Positions 41,985 through 52,219 of a DNA stretch of 64,000 nucleotides are shown here, piece by piece. The notes beneath the pieces were generated by a model. The model was not told the origin of the DNA, did no database searches, and worked only from the letters and a program-made list of their open reading frames with translations. Source of the stretch: Notamacropus eugenii. Lineage: Eukaryota; Chordata; Mammalia; Diprotodontia; Macropodidae. The DNA is taken from positions 261,231,008 through 261,295,007 of the forward strand of contig NC_092872.1 of NCBI RefSeq assembly GCF_028372415.1. The letters run 5' to 3'. The position numbers and the translations under genes were made by a program. Numbering within the stretch: the first letter of the stretch is position 1; each line of letters begins with the position of its first letter.

Positions 41985-42480
41985 AATCCCCCATGTTTAA
42001 TGGACATGAAAGTAGAATAAAGTTCAAGGCAAATATCTTTGCTTTGGGCTAATTCTAGTACTATAGGATGCTAGAACTGGAAGAGATCTCAGAGATTCAA
42101 TCTAATGCAATGCTTTCATTTATGGAGGAGGCAGTCAAGGCCCAGAGAGGATAAGTGACTGCCCTGAGGTCATAGGGCAGGAGAGCTAGAACCAGCTCAG
42201 AAAGCAGCTCTATACTTGATTACCTGGCTGTGAAATGTGAGCTCCCTGTTCTGACCTATTGCACTCTGACGTTCCACAGAAATATGGAAATATGGAAGAA
42301 TTGTGAGGAATTCCTTGTTCCAGAACTCTATCCCTAAGACTGGATGTAATAGGAGATAAGTCCTATGGAGCAACTTGAGGTTCAGAGAGGTGAAATTACT
42401 TGCCCAGGGTCACACAGCTAGTAAGTGCCAGAGGTAGAATTTGATTCTAGGCCTTCTTGGTCCTAGAGTCAACACACTAA
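41985..42480 (-). repeat. Two MIR-related SINE fragments, antisense
   Basis: The first (42060-42235) has GGAAGAGATCTCAGAGATTC and AAGGCCCAGAGAGGATAAGT. The second (42335-42480) has GAAATTACTTGCCCAGGGTC and TCACACAGCTAGTAAGTGCC. Confidence 0.75.
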
Positions 42481-42509
42481 TATTTGTAAAATGTTTTTAA
42501 AACCTTAAA

Positions 42510-42665
42510 GATTACTTGTTCAGTCATTTCAGTCATGTCCAGCTCTTTGTGATCCCATTTGGGGTTTTCTTGGCAAAGATATTGGAGTGGTTTGCTATTT
42601 ACTTCTCCAGCTCATTTTGCAGATGAGGAAACTGAGACAAACAGCATTAAGTGACTTGCCCAGAG
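42510..42665 (-). repeat. Marsupial tRNA-derived SINE, left part, split by an LTR
   Basis: Shows TTCAGTCATTTCAGTCATGT, GGTTTTCTTGGCAAAGATAT and GACTTGCCCAGAG. It resumes at 43277 with GTCATGCAGCTAGGAAGTAT and ends in CACCTAGCTGCC near 43374. Confidence 0.9.
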
Positions 42666-43276
42666 TGTAATGTTAATAGAATTTGAAGATCTTCCCCATC
42701 CATTAATAGGCCTATGTGACCATGTGTTCAATCATGGATGTCTTGTTGCTTTGAACTCTGGCTCAATTGTGATATATCTTGAGTCACATAGAACCCATTG
42801 GGGGAGGAACTTCTTTAGGGGAGGCTTGTTTATAGGAAGACTTTCACACCTTTTGATATCAAGCTAGTTAGGCATTGGGTCAAGAGGGTTGTGATGCCTT
42901 CTGGCTCTGAGTCTATTAGCCGAAAGCGTTATATATATTCTGAAGTGAGATTTTGCTTTGAGGGTTCACTTATGAGAAGGAACTTTTGATTCCCTGGACA
43001 GGACTCTGAGTAGCTATTTGTTAAGAGCACCCCGACTGCTCAGAGGTTTGTGTTTTTCCTGTCTGGTGATGTATGTAGGTGGTTGTATTACTTTGTTCGA
43101 CAGCTAGAGCCCTGTCTGTTGAATCTCTGTGCTAACTTCTCTACTTGTATTTTCTACTTGTCTGTAATTATAGTAAGGTTGTTGACCCCTTTAAAAGTTG
43201 TCTTTCCTTTAACAAACCAGATTTAGGAACCGGTGCTAGCAGGACATCCTGGTGTGCTAGGGTGCTTGCTACTGCA
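42666..43276 (+). mobile_element. Solo LTR-like element, family 1, inside a SINE
   Basis: About 611 bases from TGTAATGTTAAT to GCTTGCTACTGCA. The SINE reads on when it is removed, so the borders are well placed, although the short target duplication has decayed. Shares the TCTGGCTCTGA...TATATATA...TCTGAAGTGAG block and the GGTGCTTGCTACTG end with 14673-15173. The related pair defines an LTR family with a TATA-containing U3. The frame 42670-42867 is not a gene. Confidence 0.75.
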
Positions 43277-43377
43277 TGGGGTCATGCAGCTAGGAAGTAT
43301 CTGGGGCCACATTTAAACTTAGGAAGATGAATTTTCCTGACTGCAGAGTAGGCTCTCTATCCACCTAGCTGCCTATA
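43277..43377 (-). repeat. Marsupial tRNA-derived SINE, right part
   Basis: Shows GTCATGCAGCTAGGAAGTAT, CACATTTAAACTTAGGAAGA and a CACCTAGCTGCC head. Continues the SINE at 42510-42665. Confidence 0.88.
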
Positions 43378-43382
43378 AAGAC

Positions 43383-43495
43383 AACTGCTGCTGCCACTAC
43401 CACCACTACTACTATTGCCACTGCTGCCACTAGTACTACTTTTCCCCTTCCTCCTTCTCTGGACTGCATCTATTCCTGAAAATAGGAAACTCTAG
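43383..43495 (+). repeat. Second ACT/CTG triplet patch with duplicated flank
   Basis: CTGCTGCCACTACCACCACT, then CCTTCTCTGGACTGCATCTA and TTCCTGAAAATAGGA. It parallels the 3' flank of the array at 41.85-41.91 kb. Confidence 0.7.
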
Positions 43496-43499
43496 CTTT

Positions 43500-44060
43500 C
43501 AGAGTTTCAGGCTCAGCAAAATTTTAAAGCCGTCAATACTTGATCCTGTGGCTTATTAATATGTTTGGGGGCCAGGCAAGAGAGCTAATTAATAAAAGAA
43601 ATGTCACCATGAAGGTCTGTACTGGGCATTTTCATTAGCAAGTTGAGAAAGAAGTAAGCAAAGAATCGATGGTGCTAAAGCAGACATGATTGACTGTAAT
43701 TACTGAGCTTGTTTAAGGTTATTGACTGACGGCAAGATGGACCATCAAAGCTGCGCCTGAAAAAAATGAAATGAGAAACAGTAATGAGGAAAACATGCAC
43801 TGCAGGGCTTTCAGTCACCACCCCAGACAAGCAAGGCAATGTGGGTGTCTCGATCTTTCTTCAGGGCCAAAATCGTTGAACCGAGATTTTCAATACATAT
43901 TTTGTTATTAAAAAAAAACCTTAGCAATTTGTTCATTAAAATGTTTGCTCTGACTGTGATAATGGCTTTTGTTTTTAAATGCTTGACTTATGTCTAAACC
44001 TCTAACTAGATAGGTAGTAGAATAAGCATTGTGCTAAACTGGGCATAGCAAAAAACCAAA
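43500..44060. other. Unique block; candidate conserved non-coding element
   Basis: Repeat-free, with dense homeodomain-like words (GCTAATTAATAAAAG, GACTGTAATTACTGAG) and CpGs uncommon in the surroundings (ATCGATGG, AAATCGTTGAACCGAG). An L2-like start (GCATTGTGCTAAACTGGGCA) appears at 44030. Confidence 0.35.
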
Positions 44061-44065
44061 AACAA

Positions 44066-44327
44066 TTTGTTGTTATTTAGTTGTACTTGACTCTTTGTAT
44101 CTCTTTTGTGGGTTTTTTTTGGTTTGTTTTTGTCAAAAATACTGGAGAGTTTTGCCATTTCCTTCTCCAGCTCATTTTACAGAGGAGGAAACTGAGGCAA
44201 ACAAGTTTAAAGTGACTTGCCCAGGGTTACTGAGTTAGTAAGTATATGAGGTCCGATATGAACTCATGAAGATCAATCTTTGTGCCTCCAGGCCCAATGC
44301 TCTATCCACTAACTCACTTAGCTGCCC
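44066..44327 (-). repeat. Marsupial tRNA-derived SINE, antisense
   Basis: Shows TTTGTTGTTATTTAGTTGTA, GCCATTTCCTTCTCCAGCTC, GGAGGAAACTGAGGCAAAC and TCACTTAGCTGCCCC. Confidence 0.92.
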
Positions 44328-44329
44328 CC

Positions 44330-45400
44330 CAAAAGCAAAATCTGCCCTAATAATAGATACAATGGAACTTAGCAGCTAGTTATGATAAAGATAAGGATTT
44401 TGCTGGTGTGGGGAACTCCCAAATGAGGAATAGGTTGGCATCTTCTCTATAACTTAATGAGTTGCCTACAACCCTGAACCCTAGAACCACCATGTAACCA
44501 ATATGTTGCTGAGAGGGGCTTGAGTGACATCTTCCTGGCTTTAAGACCACCTCTCTCCCCACAATGACAAGCTGTCTCCTTTCTCTCCCTCTCTCACTGT
44601 CTCCAGTGTCTCCTTAGCAGTGGGCATATGCCAGTGACTGGGCTCTCTGTCTCCCTTTCTGGTGTGCTGCTTCCCCACTCCTCCCCCTTCCACCTTCTGT
44701 CCCCTAGTAGCCCTTGCACTGGGTGCAACAATCCCTAGAGATAGCTCTATCTTCCTCTGTTCTGACCATGCCTACACAAGAAAAGTGAAGGAGATGATTT
44801 GGACAAGGACATGACAAAGTTTATCACTGTGGATGGCTGATCTGAATAATTCAAATAAAGCCAATGCTTCCTCTTCCAAAGAGAAAAAAAGAATTATTCC
44901 GAAAAAGTTTCAGCTTTCCATTTTACTTTACATTTAAAGACATAATCTGTTAATTGTGACCTAATGAAGGTATTCAATAAAACAGATTTTTTATTTAAAA
45001 AATTATCCCTTCTCTAAATTTGTCATCTGGTCAAAATATTTAAGCAGCTGCTCTCCATTTTGTTGGATCTTAAATTTGAAAATGAAGCAGAACTCCCTGG
45101 GAGTTTAAATTAAGAAAAGTTTCATCTATTCATGGGCTCTGAACTGCTCTGAACTCTCTTTTCTGTTCAGGTAATTTGACTGTGAAAAGATGAACATTTT
45201 CCAGTTTCAGGGAAAAGAAATAAAATAAACTCATGATTCTGGACAACAGCCTAATCACCAGCATTAAAGTGACTTGAAATGGGAAGTAGGCAAGAAGGTA
45301 CCCAGCTCTGATTAAAGAGATTCTCCTCTTCATTTATCTGAGAATCTATTTTCCTGGGATTATTCTAGGAATGGGAGGAAGAGGTGTAGGAGACTAGTAC
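44330..45400. other. Unique sequence; candidate conserved stretch 44.77-45.13 kb
   Basis: No gene. The AT-rich stretch after 44770 is repeat-free with AATTATT and TAAATTAAG words. Confidence 0.35.
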
Positions 45401-45600
45401 AACCCCTTCATTTTCAAATGAAGAAACTGAGGCCCAGAGATATCATAGACTCATGAAATTAAAAGTAGTAGATACCTCAGAGACCACCTAGACCAACCTC
45501 TCCATTTTACAGAGAAGGAAACTAGAGGGGAGAGAGTTTAAATGACTCACCCAAGGTCATGCATAGCTAGCATCAGCAGCAATGTTTAACCTAGGTCTCT
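45400..45600 (-). repeat. Two overlapping MIR-related fragments
   Basis: GAAGAAACTGAGGCCCAGAG, then a second leader CATAGACTCATGAAATTAAA with CCAACCTCTCCATTTTACAG and AAGGTCATGC. Confidence 0.7.
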
Positions 45601-45605
45601 ATCTC

Positions 45606-45770
45606 CAGAGGCAGCTAGGTGGAACAGTGGATAGATCAATGGGCCTGGAATCAAGATGACCGGTGCTCAAATATGGTATCAGACGTTTTACTAGTTGTGT
45701 GACCCTGGGCAAATCACCGTTTGCTTCAGTTTCCTCATCTGAAAAACAACTTCAACAGTAATTCTTATCT
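45606..45770 (+). repeat. Marsupial SINE, head and core
   Basis: Shows GAGGCAGCTAGGTGGAACAG, CAATGGGCCTGGAATCAAGA, GTTGTGTGACCCTGGGCAAA and CAGTTTCCTCATCTG. It has a head but no CAACAA tail. Confidence 0.85.
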
Positions 45771-45774
45771 CATG

Positions 45775-46600
45775 AGCCAGGTCTTGCTCTATTAGGCCAT
45801 ATTCTATATCCCTTCCCTCCACTGGGCAGGGTCCTGAGGTTTCTAGGCTTGTGTCCTCAGACCATTCCCAGAGGCCCCCTTCCCAACTCCACCTTGTGCC
45901 AGGCACCAGAATTACTAGCTATAGCCCTTCTAAAGTTTTCTTTTCTTTTCTCCTTCCTCTAATCTGCTCCCCTCTTCCTCCAGTGCTGAGTATACAAGCC
46001 TGCATTTACTGAGAACTCAATAAATATGGTTCACTGGCTTCTGTTTTTAGATCATCCTAGGAGCCAGAGATGCAGCCTGTCACCTCCTGGGTTGAATGTA
46101 AAGTAGCTGGCCTGATTCATCAGTCTCCTTGCCCTTCCCCCATCTCCCCCCACCCAACTGGAGAGTGAGCCAGGCTGTCCAAGTCTGCAGAGTCTAAAGA
46201 AAGGCTACAAGTCAATGGGGACGAAGTATAAATGCTGGGCAAGGTGACAAGGAGGATTTACTGTGAAACCCTGGAGGTAGGCCAGGTTGGGAGACCCAGG
46301 GGTCCAGGCATCTTTCAGGAGCTCTTTAGAGTCCACTAGGCCTCAGTGAACAGCCAAAGGAAAGCCAGATTTCTGGTGTTTGTGTTTGCCATGCTCTCCT
46401 TAGCATAGGAAATAGGGTTTAGGTGATCTTTGTCTTCTGCCAGCCAAGGCCTGGAACATCATGCTGCGTGTTATTTGATTTAGCAGGAGGTCTTTGGTGG
46501 CTCTGGGATGCTAAACATGACTTGTGCATCTGGGACCTTGGATAAAATCCAAAAAGAACCAGTTCTAAAGAAATAGATGAACTAGGGGTGGGGGGTGGGG
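45775..46600. other. Unique sequence with a short L2 3' end
   Basis: L2-like ACTGAGAACTCAATAAATAT at about 45950-46030. The rest (46040-46560) is unassigned and moderately GC-rich. Confidence 0.4.
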
Positions 46601-46604
46601 AGGC

Positions 46605-46825
46605 AAAACGAGCCTTTATTAAGTGCGTACTATGTGCTTTACAAAGCTCTCATTTCATCCTCACAATATTGGGGATACTATTATCCCCATTTCACACTTG
46701 AGGAAATTGAGGCAGACAGAACTTGTGACTTGCTAGATCACAGAGCTAATAAGTATATGAGGTCAGATTTAAACCCAGATATTCCTTATTTCAGGAGTAG
46801 TGCTCTATAAACTACACAACCTAAC
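46605..46825 (-). repeat. MIR-type SINE, antisense
   Basis: Shows TTATTAAGTGCGTACTATGT, ACTATTATCCCCATTTCACA, GTGACTTGCTAGATCACAGA and AGTGCTCTATAAACTAC. Confidence 0.83.
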
Positions 46826-46974
46826 AGTCTCTAGCCTCTTATGATTATATTTGAATAATTTTTATATAATCACAATTTTGTAAAGGGTAAAGACATAAAA
46901 ATACAAACAAACCTGAAGAAGAGATCATTCACCATGTAGCTGAATAGTCTAGCAAAAAACAAATTCCCCCAGTA

Positions 46975-47460
46975 GCCAATTCTGAAACCATGATTCTTTC
47001 TGCATTTTAAGTTCGTCACGTTGTCAGGAATTGAGCGACATCTCTCACCTTTGTTCTTTTGGATCCTCAGTTTATCGTTGTGCTGATCAGAGCTTTGATC
47101 TATAATGTCATTCTAAAATTTGTTTCCCCAGTTTTTTCTCACTTCTTTCTCTATCAGTTACAGAGATCTTCTCAGTTTCTTCCTAAACTGTTCATTTCAT
47201 CATTTCTGATGGTGCAATATTATTTCATTACATTCATACGCTAGAATTGTTTTAAACCATTTCCCAAAAGGATACCCCCTTAATTTCCAATTTTTGCATG
47301 CCACAAAAAAGCTGCTACAAATATTTTGAGATATGTGATTCTTTTTAAAAAATGTCTTTAGGGTATAGGCCTATTAGCCGTATTGCTAGGTCAAAAGGTA
47401 TGTATAGTTTGGTAAGTTTCTGGGCATAGGAAAATATAACAACTTTGAAAGATTTCCCAA
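46975..47460 (-). mobile_element. Old L1 3' region, antisense
   Basis: Shows the reversed marsupial L1 ORF2-3' UTR boundary: CAGAGATCTTCTCAGTTTCT, TGATGGTGCAATATTATTTC, ATTACATTCATACGCTAGAA, CACAAAAAAGCTGCTACAAA and GGGTATAGGCCTATTAGCCG, ending AGGTCAAAAGGTATG. Confidence 0.85.
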
Positions 47461-47599
47461 CTCTAAGTAATAGCTAGCCAGAACTTCCTGCCTCGTGACA
47501 AAGAGCGGGAGAAGGGGAATGTCTATTTTCAGATATGGTCAGGGTATTCATTTATTTAACTTGACTATGCTTATTTGTTATTTGTTGGGGGGTGGGGTG

Positions 47600-47810
47600 C
47601 AGGAGGTTATTTGTGGTTTGTATTTCTTTCTTGAAGAGGATGGTGACATCAGAAAGGTGATGCTGATTTGCAAGTGAATTGGATTTAAGTGAGGGAGCAC
47701 TGGGCAAAGTCAGCAGCCTCATTTTCTCTTCCAGAGTCCTCTGGGTCCAGTGGCCAGATATAGATCAGGATGATTGGAGATGGCCTAGGATGCAGTAGGA
47801 GACCCTGGTC
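47600..47810 (-). repeat. Second-family SINE, diverged copy
   Basis: Shows TTTCTTGAAGAGGATGGTGA, TTAAGTGAGGGAGCACTGGG, CAGCAGCCTCATTTTCTCTT and GGGTCCAGTGGCCAGATATA. The head is lost. Confidence 0.75.
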
Positions 47811-47811
47811 T

Positions 47812-48535
47812 TGGTTTTTTTTTTTTAAGTAGGTAGTGAGAGATGCAAACAGTTTTAGAAAGGAAAGAAAAGAGCATCACTAAAATATTAAAAGATGTTA
47901 CATTTGTATGCTTTGCCAGATTCTGGCAAACAATTACATGAGGCATTTGAGTTTGAGTCTGCTACCGACCTACACAATCCTGGGCAAATCACTTTATTTT
48001 GCTCTAAGTTAAATACATTTATTTATTTTCTTGTTTTTGTACCAATTTATGTATTTATCCATTTGTTACAATCAGCAAACACAGTGAGAGCTTGTATTCT
48101 ATATATTTTCTAATCAATTATCTTGTTATCTAAATATAATTGATTGCAATTGCCTGTAAAAGTCTTCCTTTTTCTTTTTAGTTTTATTTAGGAATCCTAA
48201 AATTATTGTGGTGACCAGTCTCAAGCAGACTTTCTAGAGATGAGAAAGTAGACCTATGGATCCATATTGCTTCATTTGTCCTTGTTGTCTCCCTATATTA
48301 ACACTGGGAATTTCCAGAATGTTGATCTTTTGGAGGCATCTTAAAGATAGAAACACTACTAGTATGCCTCTTTTCTATGCATCCTTGGTCTGGTCGAGCT
48401 ACTATTTCTGACTTTATTTCAGCACACATAGGTTCAAATTGTGGGCCTCATTTTCCTCATGTGTTGGACCAGAAGGCCTATGATAACAACAGATGACATT
48501 TATTTAGCACATTAAAGTTTATAATATGTCCATGA
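47812..48535. other. Mostly unique AT-rich sequence
   Basis: A T-run at 47814-47825 and a faint MIR remnant at 47935-48000. No gene. Confidence 0.4.
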
Positions 48536-48539
48536 TCTG

Positions 48540-49060
48540 ATGTGCTCTCCCTGCTTCTAGTCTTTCCTCTCTACAATCCATTCTCCTGATAGCTACCAAA
48601 ATAATGTTCCTCTGGCACAGGTCTGACCATGTTTTCAGAGATCTCTACTTTGCTTTCCTTTTGCTTCTGGAATCAAATGCAGACTACTCATCCCAGAATT
48701 GAAGGCTCACTACAGTCCGACTCCAACTTGGTTTTCCAGACTTTCATATTATTTCCCATTCAACTACTTCACTTTCCAGTCAAATGTGTAGTTGTTCTTA
48801 GAAACTGGCATTCTCTCTCCTCCCTCTGATTCCATGCAGGCTGCTCCCCAAGCCTGGCATGCTCTTCTTTGTTATTTCTACCTTTTGTCATTCTTCAAGG
48901 CTCAGGTCAGGTACCAGCATCTTTCACGAGGCCTTCCTTGAGTTATCCAGTTGGATGCATTTTCCTTCCTTAAATTTCTTTGCATTTATATCTTTTTGCA
49001 CATTTTATATCCCCATCCCTTCCCCTCTTCTCACACAACATAAGCTGCTTCAAGCCAGGG
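48540..49060 (+). repeat. L2 LINE 3' part
   Basis: Shows CTACAATCCATTCTCCTGAT, AGCTACCAAAATAATGTTCC, GGTCTGACCATGTTTTCAGA, CCTGGCATGCTCTTCTTTGT and TCAAGGCTCAGGTCAGGTAC, then the 3' UTR. Confidence 0.85.
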
Positions 49061-49129
49061 ATTATTTATTTTTTAAGGAGAATGGTTTATTCAATTTGTT
49101 TTTATTCTGAGTCAAAAAGCACCAAATAA

Positions 49130-49381
49130 AGTGAGCATTTCCATATACACAGGACAGAAAAAAGATCATCCCTATAGCCATGGATCTCTATTCCATATAG
49201 TTTGCTTTTACTTTTAAAGCTAAAAAATACATGTCACTTTCAAGGTTGCCGTGATTCTGTTCTCCATTGGGCTTTGAAATATTTCTATCACTCCTTTTTC
49301 CTTTCGGCCACCTTAAATTAACCCTGGCTCCTTGCTCCTTCCCATCCCACCCCCATTCGCCTTGGGGAAAAAAAGAGAAAA
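49130..49381 (-). mobile_element. Older L1 3' end, antisense, target of the HAL1 insertion
   Basis: Shows GAGCATTTCCATATACACAG, CTTTTAAAGCTAAAAAATAC and a pyrimidine-rich stretch. It resumes after the HAL1 copy with ATTCATAGTCAAGCAAAACA at 50488, which matches TAGTAAAGCAAAGCAAAC near 21.4 kb. Confidence 0.65.
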
Positions 49382-49396
49382 CAAGTTCTTGTAATA
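49382..49396 (+). repeat. Target-site duplication of the second HAL1, left copy
   Basis: CAAGTTCTTGTAATA, identical to 50468-50482. Confidence 0.95.
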
Positions 49397-49401
49397 GCAT
49401 T

Positions 49402-49782
49402 CTTCTCCTCATTGGCTTTTTGAACCTCTTTTGCCAATTGAGTTAGCCTATTTTTCAAGGTGTTATTTTCTTCAGCATTTTTTTGGGTCTCCTTTAGCAG
49501 GGTGCTGACCTGCTGTTCATGCTTTGACTGCATGTTTCTCATTTCTCTTCCCAGCTTTTCCTCCACCTCTCTAACTTGATTTTCCAAATTCTTTTTGAGC
49601 TCTTCCATGGCCTGAGCCCATTGAGTGGGCTGGGATACAGAAGCCTTGATTTCTGTGTCTTTGCCTGATGGTAAGCATTGTTCTTCCTCATCAGAAAGGA
49701 AGGAAGAAAATGCCTGTTCACCAAGAAAGTAACCTTCTATAGTCTTATTTCTTTTCCCTTTTCTGGGTATTTTCCCAGCCAG
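49402..49782 (-). pseudogene. HAL1 ORF1 fragment, second copy
   Basis: Encodes the N-terminal region and the first part of the coiled coil (KRNKTIEGYFLGEQAFSSF, then MEELKKNLENQVREVEEKLG) without a stop. The start ATG of the first copy is ATA here. The RNA-binding domains are absent because the element is truncated. It cannot encode working ORF1p. Confidence 0.8.
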
Positions 49783-49799
49783 TGACTTGACCTCTGAAT

Positions 49800-50467
49800 A
49801 TTCTCCTCACACCCACCTTGCCTCCTGATCCTCCCAGCCAGAGCTTGGGGTCTGAGATTCAAATGCTGCTTCCAGCCTCAGGGCTTTTGGCGGGGTTGGG
49901 GCTGCTATTCAGTGTGAGATTAAGTTCAGGTGCTCAGGTGGGGGCAGGGCCGCCTCTCGGGCTCAGGGTGTTTAAAACCCCCCTCAGGGGGTTTATGCAG
50001 AGACCTTCAACAATGGATCCAGGCTCCTGCCTGCTTGGGGAGCCCTGGTCTGCTGCTGCCTCCGCTTCTGCCTCCCAAGGGGGCCTGAGTTATGGGGGCA
50101 CCCCACTCCCCTCTTGACCCGCCAAAGAGACCCTCTCACCGACCCCTGTCACCTGGGGGTGGAGGGACCCGCACGGCTGCTGGAGACTCCGTCCCTGAAG
50201 CCTGCTCGGATCTGTTCCTCTTGGTGCCGAGGCAGTGGCAGGGCTGTACTCAGCTCCCAGTCCCGGCGCCCAGTCCACGGTGCGAAGGACCTTTTGCGAG
50301 AAGTTTGCAGGTCCCTCTGGAACAGAAATCTCCTTCACTCCACTGTTCTGTGGCCTCTACTGCTCCAGAATTCGCAGTGAGTTCCTTTTTACAGATATTC
50401 TATGGGTTGTGGGTTTGGAGCTATGTGTATGTGTGTCTTTCTACTCCGCCATCTTGGCTCCATCCCC
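49800..50467 (-). promoter_or_regulatory. HAL1 5' UTR, second copy, with YY1-like site
   Basis: Same GC-rich 5' UTR as at 16.6 kb. The YY1-type site lies at 50448-50459 on the minus strand. It would fire to the left. Confidence 0.6.
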
Positions 50468-50482
50468 CAAGTTCTTGTAATA
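50468..50482 (+). repeat. Target-site duplication of the second HAL1, right copy
   Basis: CAAGTTCTTGTAATA, identical to the left copy. Confidence 0.95.
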
Positions 50483-50609
50483 AATATTCATAGTCAAGCA
50501 AAACAAATTGTCCCACTCATTGTGTCTACAAATGTTTTTTTTTTTTAAATTAGGGAAGGGATTTTTCCATTTTCATCTTTTTATCATCCCTTATGCCTAG
50601 TACCTAGGA

Positions 50610-50800
50610 TCATTACTCTAGAACTAGAATGATCCTTAAAGACTGTCTAGACCAACCCCTTCATTTTGCAAGGAAAGAGTAAGGCCTAGAGAGGTGAAAT
50701 GGCTTGTCCAGCTTCACACGGGGACTCTGTGACCATTGGGATCTGAACCCAGGTCTTTTGACTCCAGAGTTAGTATCTTCTACCGCACCAGTGTGTGCTG
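50610..50800 (-). repeat. MIR-related SINE, antisense
   Basis: Shows AGACTGTCTAGACCAACCCC, GTAAGGCCTAGAGAGGTGAA, GATCTGAACCCAGGTCTTTT and GACTCCAGAG. Confidence 0.8.
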
Positions 50801-50804
50801 ATTG

Positions 50805-51710
50805 TAATGGACCATTTCCCCCTTCTCAGATGGGGGTGGTGGCACAGAGTACCACCCCAAGGGACTGGTTTAGAGTTTCAAGGCTGATTAGCAGCTAGGC
50901 TTAGAATAGAATTAGGATGATTTATGCCATAATGCTGAGCAACAGAACACATTAGGAAAGCATTCTTAGAAAAATTCCTAAAACAATAAAAAAAGAACTT
51001 TTCAAGATTTCAGAAAGTTCCAAGTGATTTCTTTATATTAGTAAGAAGGGACTGAGGTGATAAAATATCTTACTCTTTTTTCTCATTGTAAAATAAAGAA
51101 TATTCCTAGTAGAGCCACAGGGAAAGACTAATGAGGAAGAATAATTATGGGATGCCACACTGCTGGCTACCAAGACTTTTCAGATAAGGCTGATGCCAGC
51201 TAATTAAATTATAAACAGAGACCACATCAGTATCCAAAGCCTGCCAAGTCCCAGACTTCTGTGTTAATCTAATGTAATGAAGTCCCTTGTACAACAGATC
51301 CTTCCTGACTATCTGCTTTCCTCTTAGGCATCCTCATTCTTCTTGCCCCCATGATGATCTGTGCTTGAGAGGATTTCTTTGGGATCCATAAATAACCGTT
51401 TTCTTTTGCTCAGAGTTCAGCGTTTCGGAAAGAGGCCTCTGGAACCTGTGCCAGAGGGTCTATTTTAAGGGTAGTTGCCATCTATTGTTTTAGTGATGAT
51501 AGGAAGAAAGCAACAGACTTGGGGATGGTTGGGGAACTAAGAACCAGGCCAAGGGCATACTATGCAAAGTAACTGATATAAGACCATAAAGCATCACGTA
51601 CTGAGTGTACCCTCCCATCCCCAGCATAACATACATAAGATGGGGCAAGTCTGAATTTTTGGTGTAAAGGACATGGATGAGGAAGTATGAAATGAGAGTT
51701 GTAATAGGAA
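50805..51710. other. Unique block; candidate conserved non-coding DNA at 50.88-51.30 kb
   Basis: No repeat recognised in about 900 bases. AT-rich, with TAATGAGG and GCTAATTAAATTA words. No frame of note. Confidence 0.35.
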
Positions 51711-51714
51711 AAAT

Positions 51715-51885
51715 CCTGTTATAAAGGAAAGGACTCTGGACTTAGGGGTCTGAGGTCCTAGGTTTGAATTCTGGCAATCTGCATGAGCTGGAGCAAGTTG
51801 TGCCATCTCTCTGGGTCTCAATCTGTAAAATGTGTGTAGGGGAGTTGGATTCAATGGTCTCAGGTTCCTTCTGATTCTAGTATAT
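51715..51885 (+). repeat. MIR fragment
   Basis: Shows GGACTCTGGACTTAGGGGTC, GGTTTGAATTCTGGC, TCTCTGGGTCTCAATCTGTA and GGATTCAATGGTCTCAGGTT. Confidence 0.75.
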
Positions 51886-51984
51886 GGACTATGACCTTGG
51901 AGCCATATATATTATTGTGATCAGTCAATATAAAATTCCATGTAAGGAGCACCATGGACAAAGCTTCAGAGGAGAAATATCTCA

Positions 51985-52215
51985 GATGAGACATATTTGG
52001 CTTAGCATATAGAGTACTTGATTTGGAGTCTAGAAGCCCTGGATTCAAAGCCTGCCTCTGACATTTGTTAGCTGTATTGACTCTAGACAAATCACTTAAC
52101 CTTTTTCAAACTCATTTTCATCTTGCTTAAAATAGGATAATAATACCTTTGACGTGAGATTCAAATGAGATCATGCATGCAAAATGTGATATAAACTTCA
52201 TTAATTTATTATTGT
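51985..52215 (+). repeat. THER/MIR-type SINE
   Basis: Shows GATTTGGAGTCTAGAAGCCC, GGATTCAAAGCCTGCCTCTG and AAATCACTTAACCTTTTTCA, followed by AATAATACC and ATGAGATCATGCATGC. Confidence 0.8.
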
Positions 52216-52219
52216 TGTT

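Larger units (their letters stand above)
49397..50467 (-). mobile_element. 3'-truncated HAL1-like element (5' UTR plus ORF1 N-terminus)
   Basis: On the minus strand it starts with an intact 5' end (GGGGGATGGAGCCAAGATGG) and runs through the same 5' UTR as the first copy into ORF1. It stops right after the codons for KANEEKNA, at the target duplication. There is no poly(A) and no 3' UTR. A perfect 15-bp duplication abuts both ends, so the loss happened during insertion and not later. Normal L1 insertions lose the 5' end, so this is the reverse. It may be endonuclease-made but primed on RNA lacking poly(A). The 5' UTR frames on the plus strand at 49818-50493 are artefacts of GC-rich sequence. 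Confidence 0.88.

Noticed and set aside
49818..50493. Plus-strand frames of 81-133 codons
   Set aside because: Antisense to the 5' UTR of the truncated HAL1. No conservation beyond the repeat.
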